Assembly (NCBI RefSeq): GCF_026210795.1
Contig: NC_089439.1
Coordinates: 3,844,001-3,908,000 of the forward strand
Origin: Rhizophagus irregularis
Taxonomy: Eukaryota; Glomeromycota; Glomeromycetes; Glomerales; Glomeraceae
Direction: 5' to 3'
Length of the DNA: 64,000 nt
Shown here: positions 11,704 through 21,919 of the stretch, in pieces
Position numbering within the stretch: the stretch's first letter is position 1
Layout: every line of letters begins with the position of its first letter
Translations under genes and position numbers: made by a program
The notes under the pieces: generated by a model
The model's input: only the letters and a program-made list of their open reading frames with translations
Database searches by the model: none
What the model was told of the DNA's origin: nothing

Positions 11704-11950
11704 TCACGTCCTCTTTCTTTCTTCCCTTTCCCCTTTCCCTTTCGTTCCATTTCCCTTTCCCTTTCGTTCTCCCCTCCCTTTCGTTCCATTTCCCCTTTCC
11801 CCTTTCTCCTCCTCCCTATTCGTTTCATTTCCCCCTTTTCTCCCCTTCCATTTTCCCTTTCCCTTTCGTTCTCTTCCTCCCTTTTCGTTTCATTTCCCTT
11901 CCCTTCGCCCTTTTCCCCTCTCTTTCTCTCCCCTTCCCCTTTCCCTTCCC
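11704..11950. repeat. Pyrimidine-rich CCCTTTCGTTCC tract
   Basis: About 245 bases of near-pure pyrimidine built from CCCTTTCCCTTTCGTTC-like words. The purine-rich tract at 13437-13620 (AACGAAAGGGAAAGG words) is its inverse complement in word content, so single strands of the two could pair across the intron-like array between them. Confidence 0.7.
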
Positions 11951-11965
11951 GGAAAATTCCAACGA

Positions 11966-14312
11966 AATGGTAAGTTTCGAAGCGTTCGCTTCAAAACTTT
12001 TAATATATTTTTTTAATTTCTTTTAGGAAACGTTTCTAACGCTTCCTATACTCTCTTTTTTTTTAGATCTCGATATTCGATTTCGGAAATTTAGGAAATT
12101 AAGGGTAAGTTTCAAAGCGAGTTCGCTTCGAAACAGTGTTTTTTTTTTAATTTCTTTAGGAAACGTATCTAACGTTTCTTATTTTTTTTTTGTGTAGGTC
12201 CTTCGGCATGCTTCTTTGAGATTCGAAATGGTAAGTTTCGGAAGCATATCTTCGAAACTTTTTGAAAATTTTTAATTTCTTTAGGAAACTTTTCTAACGT
12301 TTCCTTTCTTTCTTTTTTTGTGTAGGTCTTTCGGTATTCGACTTCGGGAAGCAAGGAACTGAAAGGGTAAGTTTCAAAGCGTTTCGCTTCGAAACTTTTT
12401 AAAAAAAATTATTTTTTTTTTAATTTTTTGTAAGGAAACGTTTCTAACGTTTCCTATTTTTTTTTTGTAGAGATTTTTCGATATTCAACTTTGGAAGGCG
12501 AATCAGTAAGTTTCGAAGCGTGTTGTTGTACGCTTCGAAACTTTTAAGAAAAAAATTTTTTTCTTTTTTTTGTAAGGAAACGTTTCTAAGTTTCCTTTTT
12601 CTTTTTGTAGGAACGCCGGACGTTTAGATGATGAGTTCGAAACGAACCAGTAAGTTTCGCAATATTGTGTTGCAAAACTTTATTTTTATTTATTTCTTTT
12701 TAAGAAACGTTAACTAACGTTTCTTTATTTTACTTTTTGTAGGTTCCGGACATTAGGATGATGGTAAGTTTCGCAATGTTACATTGCGAAACTTAATTTT
12801 TATTTTTTTTATTATAAGAAACGTTTATATTAACGTTTCTTTTTTACTTTTTGTAGGTTCCGGACGTTAGAATGATGGAAACGAACCGGTAAGTTTCGCA
12901 ATGTTACATTACGATACTTAATTTTTTATTTTTTTTTATTAAAAGAAACGTTAACTAACGTTTCTTTCCTTCTTTTTGTAGGTTCTGGACGTTTGGATGA
13001 AACGACCCGGTGAGTTTCGCAACGAATCGTTGTGAAACTTAATTTATTGTTTTTTTTTAAAGAAACGATATTAAACGTTTCTTTCCTTTACTTTTTGTAG
13101 GAACGCCAGAACGAATTCACGAACCGGACTTTGGGTGGAAGGTAATAAAGGGAATTTTATTTTTGTTTATATTTTTTTCTTTATTTCTTAACGAAACGTT
13201 AACTAACGTTTCAATTTTTTTTATAGATCATCTTAACATCCACTTCTGCCAAATTGGAACTAAAATGGTTAAGAAGTTCAAAAAGAAAGTGCTTGGCAAA
13301 GGTGAATGAATTGAAGAACCCATCCAAGTAATTGGAGGAGACAAAGGAAACTCCGGGCATTTGGTGGGGTGTTCTTTTATTATATAACGAAACATTATTT
13401 AAGTTTCGTTTATTTTTTGTTTTTTTATAGGTTAAAGGAATGAAAGGGAAAGGTGAGAACGAAAGGAAAGAGAAAGATGAGAACGAAAGGGAAAGGTGAA
13501 AAACGAAAGGGGAATGTGAAAAATGAAAGGGGAAGGTGAAAAATGTAAAGGAAAAGAGAAAACGAAAGAGAAGACGAAAGGGAAGGGTGAGAACGAAAGG
13601 GAAAGGGAAAACGAAAGTGAATATTTCGAAGGTATACTTCGAAATTTTTTTATTTTATTTTTCAACGAAGTGTTTATTAACGCTTCATTTTTTTTTTTTA
13701 GGTTCGGCGGCCATTGGACAGACCGGAATTCAATATTTCGAAGGTATACTTCAAAATATTTTTTATTTTTATTTTTTTCAACGAAACGGTTATTAATGTT
13801 TCATTTTTTTTTCTTTTTTAGGTTCAGCAGCTCATTGGACGTATGGAATTCAACATTTCGAAGGTATGTAACTTCGAAATGTTTCTTTAATTTAATTTTT
13901 TTCACGAAACATAAATTAATGTTTCGTTTTTTTTCTTTTTTAGGTTCAGCGGCTTATTGGACGTATGGAATTCAACATTTCGAAGGTATATAACTTCGAA
14001 ATGTTTCTTTAATTTAATTTTTTTCATGAAACATAAATTAATGTTTCGTTTTTTTTCTTTTTTAGGTTCAGCGGCTTATTGGACGTATGGAATTCAACAT
14101 TTCGAAGGTATATAACTTCGAAATGTTTCTTTAATTTAATTTTTTTCATGAAACATAAATTAATGTTTCGTTTTTTTCTTTTTTAGGTTCAGGCGGCTTA
14201 TTGGACGTATGGAATTCAACATTTCAAGGTATATAACTTCGAAATGTTTCTTTAATTTATTTTTTTTTACGAAACGTATATTAATGTTTCGTTTTTTTTC
14301 TTTTTTAGGTTT
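11966..14312 (+). repeat. Array of about 17 intron-like units, each with two hairpins
   Basis: Plus-strand units of about 105-145 bases each begin with a 5' splice-site-like GTAAGT or GTATAT and end with a pyrimidine run and TGTAG/TTTAG. Donor-like sites lie near 11970, 12105, 12231, 12367, 12506, 12650, 12764, 12889, 13010, 13142, 13632, 13744, 13864, 13986, 14108 and 14229. A hairpin spans or follows each donor and a second precedes each acceptor (AGGAAACGTTTCTAACGTTT type). Stem sequences differ among left, middle and right blocks but remain self-complementary. Intervening exon-like pieces are 20-45 bases in most units. The right five are exactly 42 bases and open in all three frames; the left ones are not frame-preserving, so I do not call a protein. 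Confidence 0.7.
13437..13625. repeat. Purine-rich GAAAGGGAAAGG tract
   Basis: Near-pure purine repeat of GAACGAAAGGGAAAGGTGA-like words inside the intron-like array. It is word-for-word complementary in style to the pyrimidine tract at 11704-11950. Frames through it (KGKEKTKEKTKGK and similar) are low-complexity artefacts. Confidence 0.65.
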
Positions 14313-14439
14313 TCTATTTTGGCACTGGTGCAGATTATCCATAGATTATCGGATATCTGATAAATATAGATTATCGTTAAATAATAATAATTGTGCATTT
14401 ATTAATAAATAAAATTATAATAGATTATAAATCAGTGTT

Positions 14440-15300
14440 TTAAATTGTCATAGCGTTTACACTAAATTGTTTAAAATTATTACTAAATTTCGCTCAATTG
14501 TCCGAAAATTTCACTCAATTATCTGAAATTATTGCAAAATTTCACCAAATTATCTTCGAAAATGTTGCATTTATATCGTTTACACTCAATTGTCCAAAAT
14601 CGGTAAAACATTTTCACTCAATTGTCCGAAATTATCCTAAATTTCACTAAATTATTCAAAAATCTAGCTAACATTTACCAAAAAAATGCAAAATTCACCA
14701 CAATTTTCCACAATTTGTATTACGTTTGCACAACATTGCTGAAAAATTCACCTAAATTTTCAACAATTTACATAATATTACTAAAAATACACTACAATTT
14801 ACCACTATTTGCATTACGTTTGCATAACATTACTAAAAATTTAACTAAATTTACCACAATTTGCACTTCGTTTGCATAGCATTACTAAAAATTTAACTAA
14901 ATTCACCACAATTTACATTACGTTTACATATAATTACTAAAAATTTAACTAAATTCACCACAATTTGCACTTCGTTTGCATAGCATTACTAAAAATTTAA
15001 CTAAATTCACCACAATTTACATTACGTTTACATATAATTACTAAAAATTTAACTAAATTCACCACAATTTGCACTTTGTTTACATAACATTACTAAAAAT
15101 TTAACTAAATTCACCACAATTTGCACTTCATTTGCATAAAATTACTAAAAATTTGCCTAAAATTCACCACAATTTACATTACGTTTGCATAAAATTACTA
15201 AAAATTTAACTAAATTCACCACAATTTACACTTCGTTTGCATAACATTACTAAAAATTTGCCTAAAATTTCCCACAATTTAATGATAATTTACTGAAAAA
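14440..15300. repeat. AT-rich satellite, period about 52-56 bp
   Basis: About nine imperfect tandem copies of a block with TTACTAAAAATTTAACTAAA, TTCACCACAATTTGCACTTC and GTTTGCATAACA. Copies are most regular at 14860-15260 and degrade toward 14.5 kb. The downstream gene's 3' end (15425) begins just after the array, and its last codons share the array's word style. Confidence 0.75.
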
Positions 15301-15424
15301 TTTCTCAACATTTGAATTAGGAATTCTGTAGGAATTCCGCCATTTTGACAAAATTTGCCAAATTGTAAGTCCTCCATTATCCCAAAATTGTAACACAATT
15401 TACCTCAATTTACCGGGATAATTC

Positions 15425-16639
15425 TCAATTTGCCAGAAAAATTCCAGGCAAATTTTGCGACAATGACATCTGTTCGACCTGTGTATTTGAATCTGAGAAA
15501 TCTATAATGTTAAACTTTCCCTCAATAGTAAAACCATATTCAGATTTAAAATAGTCAATTTCTAGCGAATCACATGGATATGGTTTGCCTGTTATTTTAC
15601 ATCTATAATGCGCATATTCTGAACTTTTAACAAAGTTTACATTGCCATTGTTATAATATTCATTAATACGGTAATATTCAGGATTCGATAGCCACTTTAA
15701 CATATAAGACCAATCACCATATGTAACGATTCTATAGCCTTGCTGATGTAATACTATAAAAGCAACTATATATGCTACAGTATTTAGGCGATTATATAAC
15801 TGGTATTTCTTCATTTCTGCCCAATCACTAGGAGAATAATATATATATTCCTTGTACCTTGTAGCCCGTTCGGTTAGATATTCTTTAATATATTTTTGAG
15901 CAATATTTTCGTTATATGCTTTTTTAAGGCAGTTGACATATTCGTCGGTATGAAAATCATATTCTTCTTGAGTCTGAGGATTTATTTTTCTTTCATAAGT
16001 CAAAAGTATACCTAAATATTTCTTCCTATCAGGAGTGCTATCATTCCTCACCATATTCCAAACTCGTTTTGCCAATGTCTCAGGTCTCAACTTGTAACTC
16101 CTCCAAGCCTGTTGGATAAGTTTTGCACTATTAATTAATCGATATGCAACACTTTTCTTAATTTCTTTTGAAGCACAAGAACAATAAAATTCAGTGCTTT
16201 TTCTGTATCTAAAATAAATATTACCATAAATTACATCAATCTCATCACCACTAAGCGCTTTTTTACTTTTTCGTTTCCATAATATAGATCTATAATATGC
16301 AACACGCCTTTCCTCTATTTTAGCAATGCATTCATTCAGATGCTTATCTGCGCATTTCTCAGTATTTTCACAGATAAATACTAAGGAATCACATGCAGTG
16401 CAATAAATATGAAATGTACGTCTTCCAGGTCCGAATTTCTCATCTTCATATAATCTTTCAGTCATATGAATATATTCATTCTTTGAGAAGAATGTTGGGT
16501 TATATTCGATAAGTTTCCTGAATGGAACACGAATTCGGGAACACCACATTTTTGGCGTTTCATTACTATATCTGTAATGCAGATTGTTTAACGCCCGCAC
16601 TACTACATGATTTAAACCAGAATAGTTAGTTTTAACCAT
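15425..16639 (-). CDS. Orphan family protein with IQ-like motif
   Basis: A 404-residue single-exon protein starting MVKTNYSGLNHVVVRALNNL. Residues about 167-200 contain LINSAKLIQQAWRSYKLRPE, an IQ-like helix that could bind calmodulin, followed by RVWNMVRND. I recognise this block as recurrent in Rhizophagus proteins of unknown role. Cysteine pairs (IYCTACDSL, FYCSCAS) are scattered without a clear zinc finger. The C-terminal part has EIDYF and EGKFNIIDF. No signal peptide or membrane segment. The frame is intact. The gene lies alone between the satellite and the Uma2 gene on the same strand. No enzymatic assignment is possible. Confidence 0.6.
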   Translation of the reverse strand: MVKTNYSGLNHVVVRALNNLHYRYSNETPKMWCSRIRVPFRKLIEYNPTFFSKNEYIHMTERLYEDEKFGPGRRTFHIYCTACDSLVFICENTEKCADKHLNECIAKIEERRVAYYRSILWKRKSKKALSGDEIDVIYGNIYFRYRKSTEFYCSCASKEIKKSVAYRLINSAKLIQQAWRSYKLRPETLAKRVWNMVRNDSTPDRKKYLGILLTYERKINPQTQEEYDFHTDEYVNCLKKAYNENIAQKYIKEYLTERATRYKEYIYYSPSDWAEMKKYQLYNRLNTVAYIVAFIVLHQQGYRIVTYGDWSYMLKWLSNPEYYRINEYYNNGNVNFVKSSEYAHYRCKITGKPYPCDSLEIDYFKSEYGFTIEGKFNIIDFSDSNTQVEQMSLSQNLPGIFLAN

Positions 16640-17179
16640 TTTTATAGTTTATAGCTGATCTTTAGTGATTTATAGCGTTTTAGCAAGTATATTATAATAA
16701 AATAACAGATTCATTTTTATTCGATTACAAGCATATCGGGGATTTATATAGTGGCTATATTTACAGTACATGCGGTATTGCGATTTATGGCATGACGTAA
16801 TCGTATCACAGGTATCACCCTAGCTCCCCTGGCACTGGTCAAACCTTTTTTTATTATTTATACTTTAATACACAAAAAAAATCTGACCGCTGGGCGCAGT
16901 AGTTGAATTGTGTGTGTACTATAATTGATCTGCATTTAATACAGTATAGGAAAAATTCGAATATATATATGCATTATAAGTCACATTACGGAAAAATAAA
17001 AATCAGTGGGCAATTATATAATACCTATGGCTTGTGAAAACTACTATTATTACATGGAAAAATAGAAATGGCATTGTTGTTAGATGATGCGAAATTTCTA
17101 CAAGATGAATATTACATAATCAAATTACTGCACATAAAAAATTAGCAACATTAAGACACATTATAATCGGTTGTGTACG
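16640..17179. other. Intergenic, no gene seen
   Basis: AT-rich spacer between two minus-strand genes. It would hold the promoter of the IQ-like gene and the terminator of the Uma2 gene. A GGGCGCAGTA word near 16889, common in repeats at 43-44 kb, is the only recurrent element noticed. Confidence 0.4.
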
Positions 17180-18109
17180 TCATGTACGTCGTTTAAGCGC
17201 ATGTTCCTTTTGGTAGTGTTTCAAGAAAGCGTGGTGACTAGTAAAAGTTGCTGTACATCCAGGTCCGTTACAAGGAATATTAGTAACATCATCATCTGAT
17301 GAACCTGAATCTTGCTGTAATCATTTGATGAAATAAATAAATGATAAGATCTAAAATAAAATCATCAATGATAAATCGTCACAACATACTTGTGAGATAG
17401 CCTCTTCAATCATCTCAACATCCAAGATGAATCCTGGAAGAATCTGCTGACCGCTAACCCTGGTATCCATATTTCGCCATCCATGTTCATAATGACGTAC
17501 AGCATTACTATTTTCGTACCATCTCCACGAATGGATAGTTCCCACCAGTTGGCCGTTATTATCTTGGCCGATGTCAACTAGAAATCCTAACTCCACAGAT
17601 GTTCCCTGTGCAAAAATTTCATTTCTGAATCTATCGTCAAATACTTGGAATTGTGCTTCACTTTCAATAAAATCAACCTCAACAACAAATATTGGGGTGA
17701 AGGGTTGACCTTGGAAGGTCCAATTTTGTAGTGCGTTCAAACCGCGGTCTGTTTGTTTTGGAGTGAAAGAAACGTCGGGTGCTCGAATTGTTCTCTGTCC
17801 CCCGACATTAAAATCAAAGCCACCTTGCGAAGAGGTAACGCCTCCATTTTGATGCGTTTCGATGTTCCAGTTAGCTAACTGTCTTACAATCTCAGCAACA
17901 ACTTTTTCTCTAGCGTACGGAGTTTGAGGCATCGGGATTAATTTTCCGTTTTCGTATTCGAAGAGGTTAATTGGTTTTCCGTTAAGTTGTATAGTGCGAG
18001 TCTTAAGTTGGTCGTTTATGTACTCGAACTCTTCGAAGGTATAAACCTTCTTGAGATCTAGATTTTCAAGATCTATTTTCTCGCAATAAACTTTAGACAT
18101 GTTCGCCAT
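17180..18109 (-). CDS. Uma2-family PD-(D/E)XK nuclease with spliced C2H2 zinc finger
   Basis: Two exons, 18109-17390 and 17314-17180, join in phase 0 across a 75-base intron with a GTATGT donor and ACAG acceptor, giving 284 residues. Residues about 65-160 match the Uma2 (DUF820) restriction-like fold: YAREKVVAEIVRQLANW, a G-rich strand, the catalytic-type TIRAPDVSF, and FVVEVD in place of the usual E-x-K. Residues about 195-230 hold the C-terminal strands. Exon 2 encodes CNGPGCTATF...HHAFLKHYQKEH, a C-x4-C-x12-H-x4-H C2H2 finger, then KRRT. Uma2 genes are mainly bacterial, and several spread in glomeromycotan fungi, presumably after transfer (inference). Without the splice the frame ends 12 residues into the intron. 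Confidence 0.75.
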
Positions 18110-18217
18110 GGTTATTGGAATAGAGTATGAAAATTTTCAATACGAGAAATCCGTTTTTAACGACTTTACGTTACACAAGTGAACAAGCCAATGACTTACT
18201 TCTGTTGAAGATATAAG

Positions 18218-18413
18218 TAACCCTGTAAAAAATCTGATCCGTGTTTTATCTTTCCATGTTTTTTCCGTGAATGTATCATTTTCATGGCCTTAAATCATGG
18301 AAATTTTCATCTCGCTAACACGGATATCCGTGAATGTATCATTTTCACGGAATTTTTACGGAAGACACGGAGAAATAATGGAAATATTCGAATAAAAATT
18401 TTTTATAGGGTAA
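18218..18413. mobile_element. Small MITE, 190 bp, TAA target duplication
   Basis: Ends CCCTGTAAAAAAT at 18221 and ATTTTTTATAGGG at 18410 form a near-perfect inverted repeat flanked by TAA on both sides, as in PIF/Harbinger MITEs. The interior holds two direct copies of CCGTGAATGTATCATTTTCA (18268 and 18330) and inverted CCGTG/CACGG words. It lies about 110 bases upstream of the Uma2 start and could affect its promoter. Confidence 0.6.
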
Positions 18414-19012
18414 TCCCCTTACTAATATTATATCCAATGTATGACGTAATAGCGATCAAGAGAAGAACGTAAGTAATAGGAAAGAACTAAAATTAACAAA
18501 AGAAAGGCTTTAGATAAGTAATAATTCCAATAGTAAATTCAGATATCTTAATAATCACAACAGACCACGAACGCAGTAAAAATTACGAGAAGGATAGATA
18601 TGATATTGATAAAACTTTCTTTATAAATGAAAGAAGAAGACATTGATTAAAATTTTAAGAAAGAAGTTTAAGGAACATTTTTTTTGAATACTCATTATTA
18701 TATATCTTATGAGGTATGACATCATTTGATTAATTGATTTTGTATACTTTTTTTGGATTTTACTGATGTTATATTTCGGAGTTCGAAGATATACATATTT
18801 ACACATAAAAGAACTACATAAACAATGATTTATTTTTCGATTCCTTTATAAAAAAGTGGAGGTAGCAAGCGAAATGTATGATGCTATCAAAGAGGGAGGG
18901 AGTACGCGGATCCTAGGCCATTTAATGCGAGTCCCGGCATCAAGTTATTTCTTTGCTCTCTTACATTTACGAAAAGTATCTATAACTAATTTGTTTATAC
19001 TTCTATTGCTAA
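18414..19012. other. Intergenic, no gene seen
   Basis: AT-rich, with only short frames. A slightly GC-richer patch at 18855-18955 shows no tRNA-like fold or domain. Confidence 0.4.
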
Positions 19013-19548
19013 TTATGTGATTCTCACCCCACAGCCTTTTACTATACTAAATTTCCGAAATAAATTATCCCACCAATATTTACAGTATTTTTGTCTATCT
19101 ATATCTCTCCCAAATATACAAAATATTATTTCTCGAAAGAGAACTTCTCTGAGATTAAGAAGTTTCGAACCTATAGTATAATTACGAAAGTATTAGCAAT
19201 GAGGTAAAAAAAAAATAATACAATAATGATTTACACTTACCATCACGATTCATTTTCACATAATTCCATTCCGCCTCATACACAAGATATTTATTGCTTA
19301 ATTTTTTCTGCGTTATCGCCGGTACGATACTGCGCAAAGTTTTAAGAATTTGGCACGTGAAGATGCTTATATAAGATAAATTTTTTGATGCACCAGACTT
19401 TTGCTGTGCCATTGCATGTGACGAGATTCATGTGAGTAATTTCACTGCGTCTATTGTACGCGTGATGACGGTCAGTGATTTTCTCGGCGAAGATCAGAAT
19501 GCCGATACATAGCAAGAAGAGTAATATATCCGTTTTATTTTGGAACAT
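19013..19548 (-). CDS. Candidate small secreted protein, two exons
   Basis: Exon 1 ends at 19241 (GATG|GTAAGT). A 70-base intron ends ACTATAG, and exon 2 runs 19170-19013, open to TAA in phase, with RDIDRQKYCKYWWDN and KGCGVRIT. The frame reading into exon 2 can start at 19412 (MAQQKSGAS), giving 109 residues. An overlapping upstream frame starts at 19548 with a clear signal-peptide-like stretch (MFQNKTDILLFLLCIGILIF) right after a TATAG acceptor-like site, but it is in another frame. Either a frameshift has separated signal and mature part, or splicing differs from what I see. I do not recognise the family. Confidence 0.4.
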
Positions 19549-20444
19549 CTATAGAGACAGAAAAATCGATTAACATCGTAATGACATGTCTCAAGAAGTT
19601 AGCCGAGCAATAAACAACTTACTTTATTATTACTTTGCGGAAAATACGAGTTCGCTTGATTGTTAATATCAATGATGCAAATAATGGTAAGTTAGATTGG
19701 TTTTATTAGTTTTATTTGATTTTTATTTTACTTGCATGAGGCGGATAAAAAGATTCACTAATTAGGACATCATCTTTTTATATAATTTACAGGATCGATT
19801 TTGGAATACGCTTTTGGGGAAATTACGTTAATATGATTGCATCACGAAAATCTGATCAACCACCTCTCCTTAATTTAACAATAAAAGAATTTAACGCTAT
19901 CCATATTTAAAGATCATCAAGGGGCCTTTCTTTAACAATATACGTAAGAATTTTGAGAATATGCGAGAAGGTTTGAGAATAAATTATTATGCGCAGTTTC
20001 TTGTTCCCGTGATACATGAATGATACTGCGCATTTATCGGATTCTTGGATCAATGATTTTGTTACAATAAACTTGATCGAAAAAAATATTAGCATACATG
20101 CTTCCCACAACCCCATAACTAGTAAATTTGGTCTTTGCTTTACTGATTGTACAAGAAAAAAAGTACATAATACAGGCTACATGATGACACTACTTAAACT
20201 AAAAATTTTCATGTGAACGACTGCTAGCCTTCCGTGATACTAATACGTTTTTCGAAATCCTAAATGAAAAAAATTGTCTATTAGCTTGTTTCTTCCTTGC
20301 AAATGCATAACACAACCGAAAGTAAATCCATCTTAACTGAATAAATATCTTGTCCAGAAGTAATATTTTTTTTCGCCAGCATTTTTTCATACTGCTTATT
20401 ATCTTTCGTCACTGCGCTGGGTGATAGTCTCTCACATGACTGGT
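19549..20444. other. Intergenic, no supported gene
   Basis: Frames of 63-69 residues on both strands show no domain, no conserved composition and no splice support. Nothing else recognised. Confidence 0.4.
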
Positions 20445-20996
20445 CTAAGCCACAATTGCGAACTTTAGTTTATTGCTTGAAGTGTTGCAGGTAAGACAAT
20501 ATTCCAACTTATCTTGAGAATAGAACTTCGCTAATTCAGGATCATAAGGGAACTGATTCCCATCTTCGCAGTACCACTTGCCATGTAATCCATAATTCCC
20601 ATGTATTCCATCGCAAATAGGACATGGTGAGCTCCACGGCTGAGGTGATGTAAAATTATAATTATCAATCCCTCTAAAACTATTTCCGAATTTCAAGTAT
20701 GGGAAGTGCTCTAAGACGGATTTGATAATTAATTCTGGATTGGGTCTGGCTTCGAAAGTGATAGGCCCTTCTTCTTCACATTGCTTGGGAAAAGATGATG
20801 CTTTGTTTTCTGGTATCAAATTTATAACTTCCGATTTATGTACTTCTGATAGTTGCCATGGCTCATTTCCAGTTTCTTTTTTATATCTTTTGTACAATTT
20901 GGAACGAATCTTATCTGTCAAAATACTTGGTAACCCAGTTAATTTGGCATGCCAATCCAGATAATTGGTGGTTAGTATTTTAACAGACTCAGTCAT
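20445..20996 (-). CDS. Element A zinc-ribbon protein 1
   Basis: 183 residues. The N-terminal half is helical with a phosphoprotein-like character (LTGLPSILTDKIRSKLYKRY). Residues about 128-170 carry SPCPICDGIHGNYGLHGKWYC and YCLTC, a Cys/His ribbon close in layout to the C-P-x-C-x3-H ribbon of protein 2 and of element B's helicase part. Such ribbons accompany archaeo-eukaryotic primases. No catalytic domain is attached. The stop at 20445 leaves a 100-base gap from protein 2. Function unknown. Confidence 0.45.
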   Translation of the reverse strand: MTESVKILTTNYLDWHAKLTGLPSILTDKIRSKLYKRYKKETGNEPWQLSEVHKSEVINLIPENKASSFPKQCEEEGPITFEARPNPELIIKSVLEHFPYLKFGNSFRGIDNYNFTSPQPWSSPCPICDGIHGNYGLHGKWYCEDGNQFPYDPELAKFYSQDKLEYCLTCNTSSNKLKFAIVA

Positions 20997-21102
20997 TTTC
21001 CTTTTTATATGACTGCAAACAATTTAAATCCCTTTTTTCTCATATAGACCTATTCATTCGAAAAAAAGATTAAAATTCCCAGACTATTGTAAAGCAATGA
21101 GA

Positions 21103-21864
21103 CTACACAACTATCTCAATTTCACGCTGTTCACATTTAATAAAGTAAGATCCTGCTTTATACCTACCTTTTATTTCTTCATCATCATGACCTAATTTGC
21201 ATAATGGGCAGATATAGTCCCCTGATGTCTCATCAGTAATCCCATAATAATCGAAATTTTTACTACTACATTCTCTATATAGATTAGGATATTGATACAA
21301 TATCTTGTTGCGAAAATAAGAATGATCGGGCTTAGATTGGGATGCAGATGGTACATTTGCTTGAGACATGTCTGATGAAATCATTTCTGGTGAAGCATTT
21401 GGCTGAGAGAATGCTGGTACTTCAGCTGGTATGGTTTGAGATGCATTTACGATTTTTTCGCTAGTTATATGAACCATGCTCAACAGTGGGATCAGAGCAG
21501 TTGTGTCACTAGTGATCATTTCCGAAGTCACATGACTCTGATCGTGAACATTGTTCACGGTTTTATTGGTGACATTTAAGTTCACTCGATCTATAATGTA
21601 TTGAATTTGAAGGTTAGTGAGTCTGGAAATACTGTCAGCACTATAGGTAACCCGATTAACCATATGCCATCCTATACCTTTAATCTTTTTCAGAGTTATA
21701 GGATCGTAATTATATCCAAATAGCTTATTGATCTTCCTTGCTTTGCTTGTTATTTTGCGCAAATATTCATCAGAAACGCCTGAAAGGTATGGTTTCATTT
21801 CATTATAAATCTGGGACCTTGCTGTCTTATCCTTAAGATTTTTATCCTCAGATCTGAGCTTCAT
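21103..21864 (-). CDS. Element A zinc-ribbon protein 2
   Basis: 253 residues: a helical N-terminal domain (RSQIYNEMKPYLSGVSDEYLRKITSKARKI trimmed here to its helix character, with LFGYNYDPITLKKI next), a Ser/Thr-rich linker with repeated MISSDMSQ/TSEMITSD words, and a C-terminal ribbon YICPLCKLGHDDEE followed by YFIKCEQ. I recognise this three-part layout, with an upstream coiled coil, as a repeated Rhizophagus family of unknown role. It reads in the same direction as the coiled-coil start at 22764. Element gene. Confidence 0.5.
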   Translation of the reverse strand: MKLRSEDKNLKDKTARSQIYNEMKPYLSGVSDEYLRKITSKARKINKLFGYNYDPITLKKIKGIGWHMVNRVTYSADSISRLTNLQIQYIIDRVNLNVTNKTVNNVHDQSHVTSEMITSDTTALIPLLSMVHITSEKIVNASQTIPAEVPAFSQPNASPEMISSDMSQANVPSASQSKPDHSYFRNKILYQYPNLYRECSSKNFDYYGITDETSGDYICPLCKLGHDDEEIKGRYKAGSYFIKCEQREIEIVV

Positions 21865-21919
21865 GACCTTATCTTCGAATCTTTCAGAATATCGACCCCA
21901 AGATGAAATCTCTTCCTGC

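Noticed and set aside
13432-13993. Three frames of 77-156 residues across the purine tract and array
   Set aside because: They are low-complexity translations (KGKEKTKEK, FFFFRF) through tandem repeats and intron-like T runs, and overlap on both strands.
14160-14412. Short frames at the right end of the array
   Set aside because: They cross hairpins and poly-T runs and do not resemble protein.
14860-15300. Possible CRISPR array
   Set aside because: The regular 52-56 bp units are whole-unit tandem copies without unique spacers, in a eukaryotic genome.
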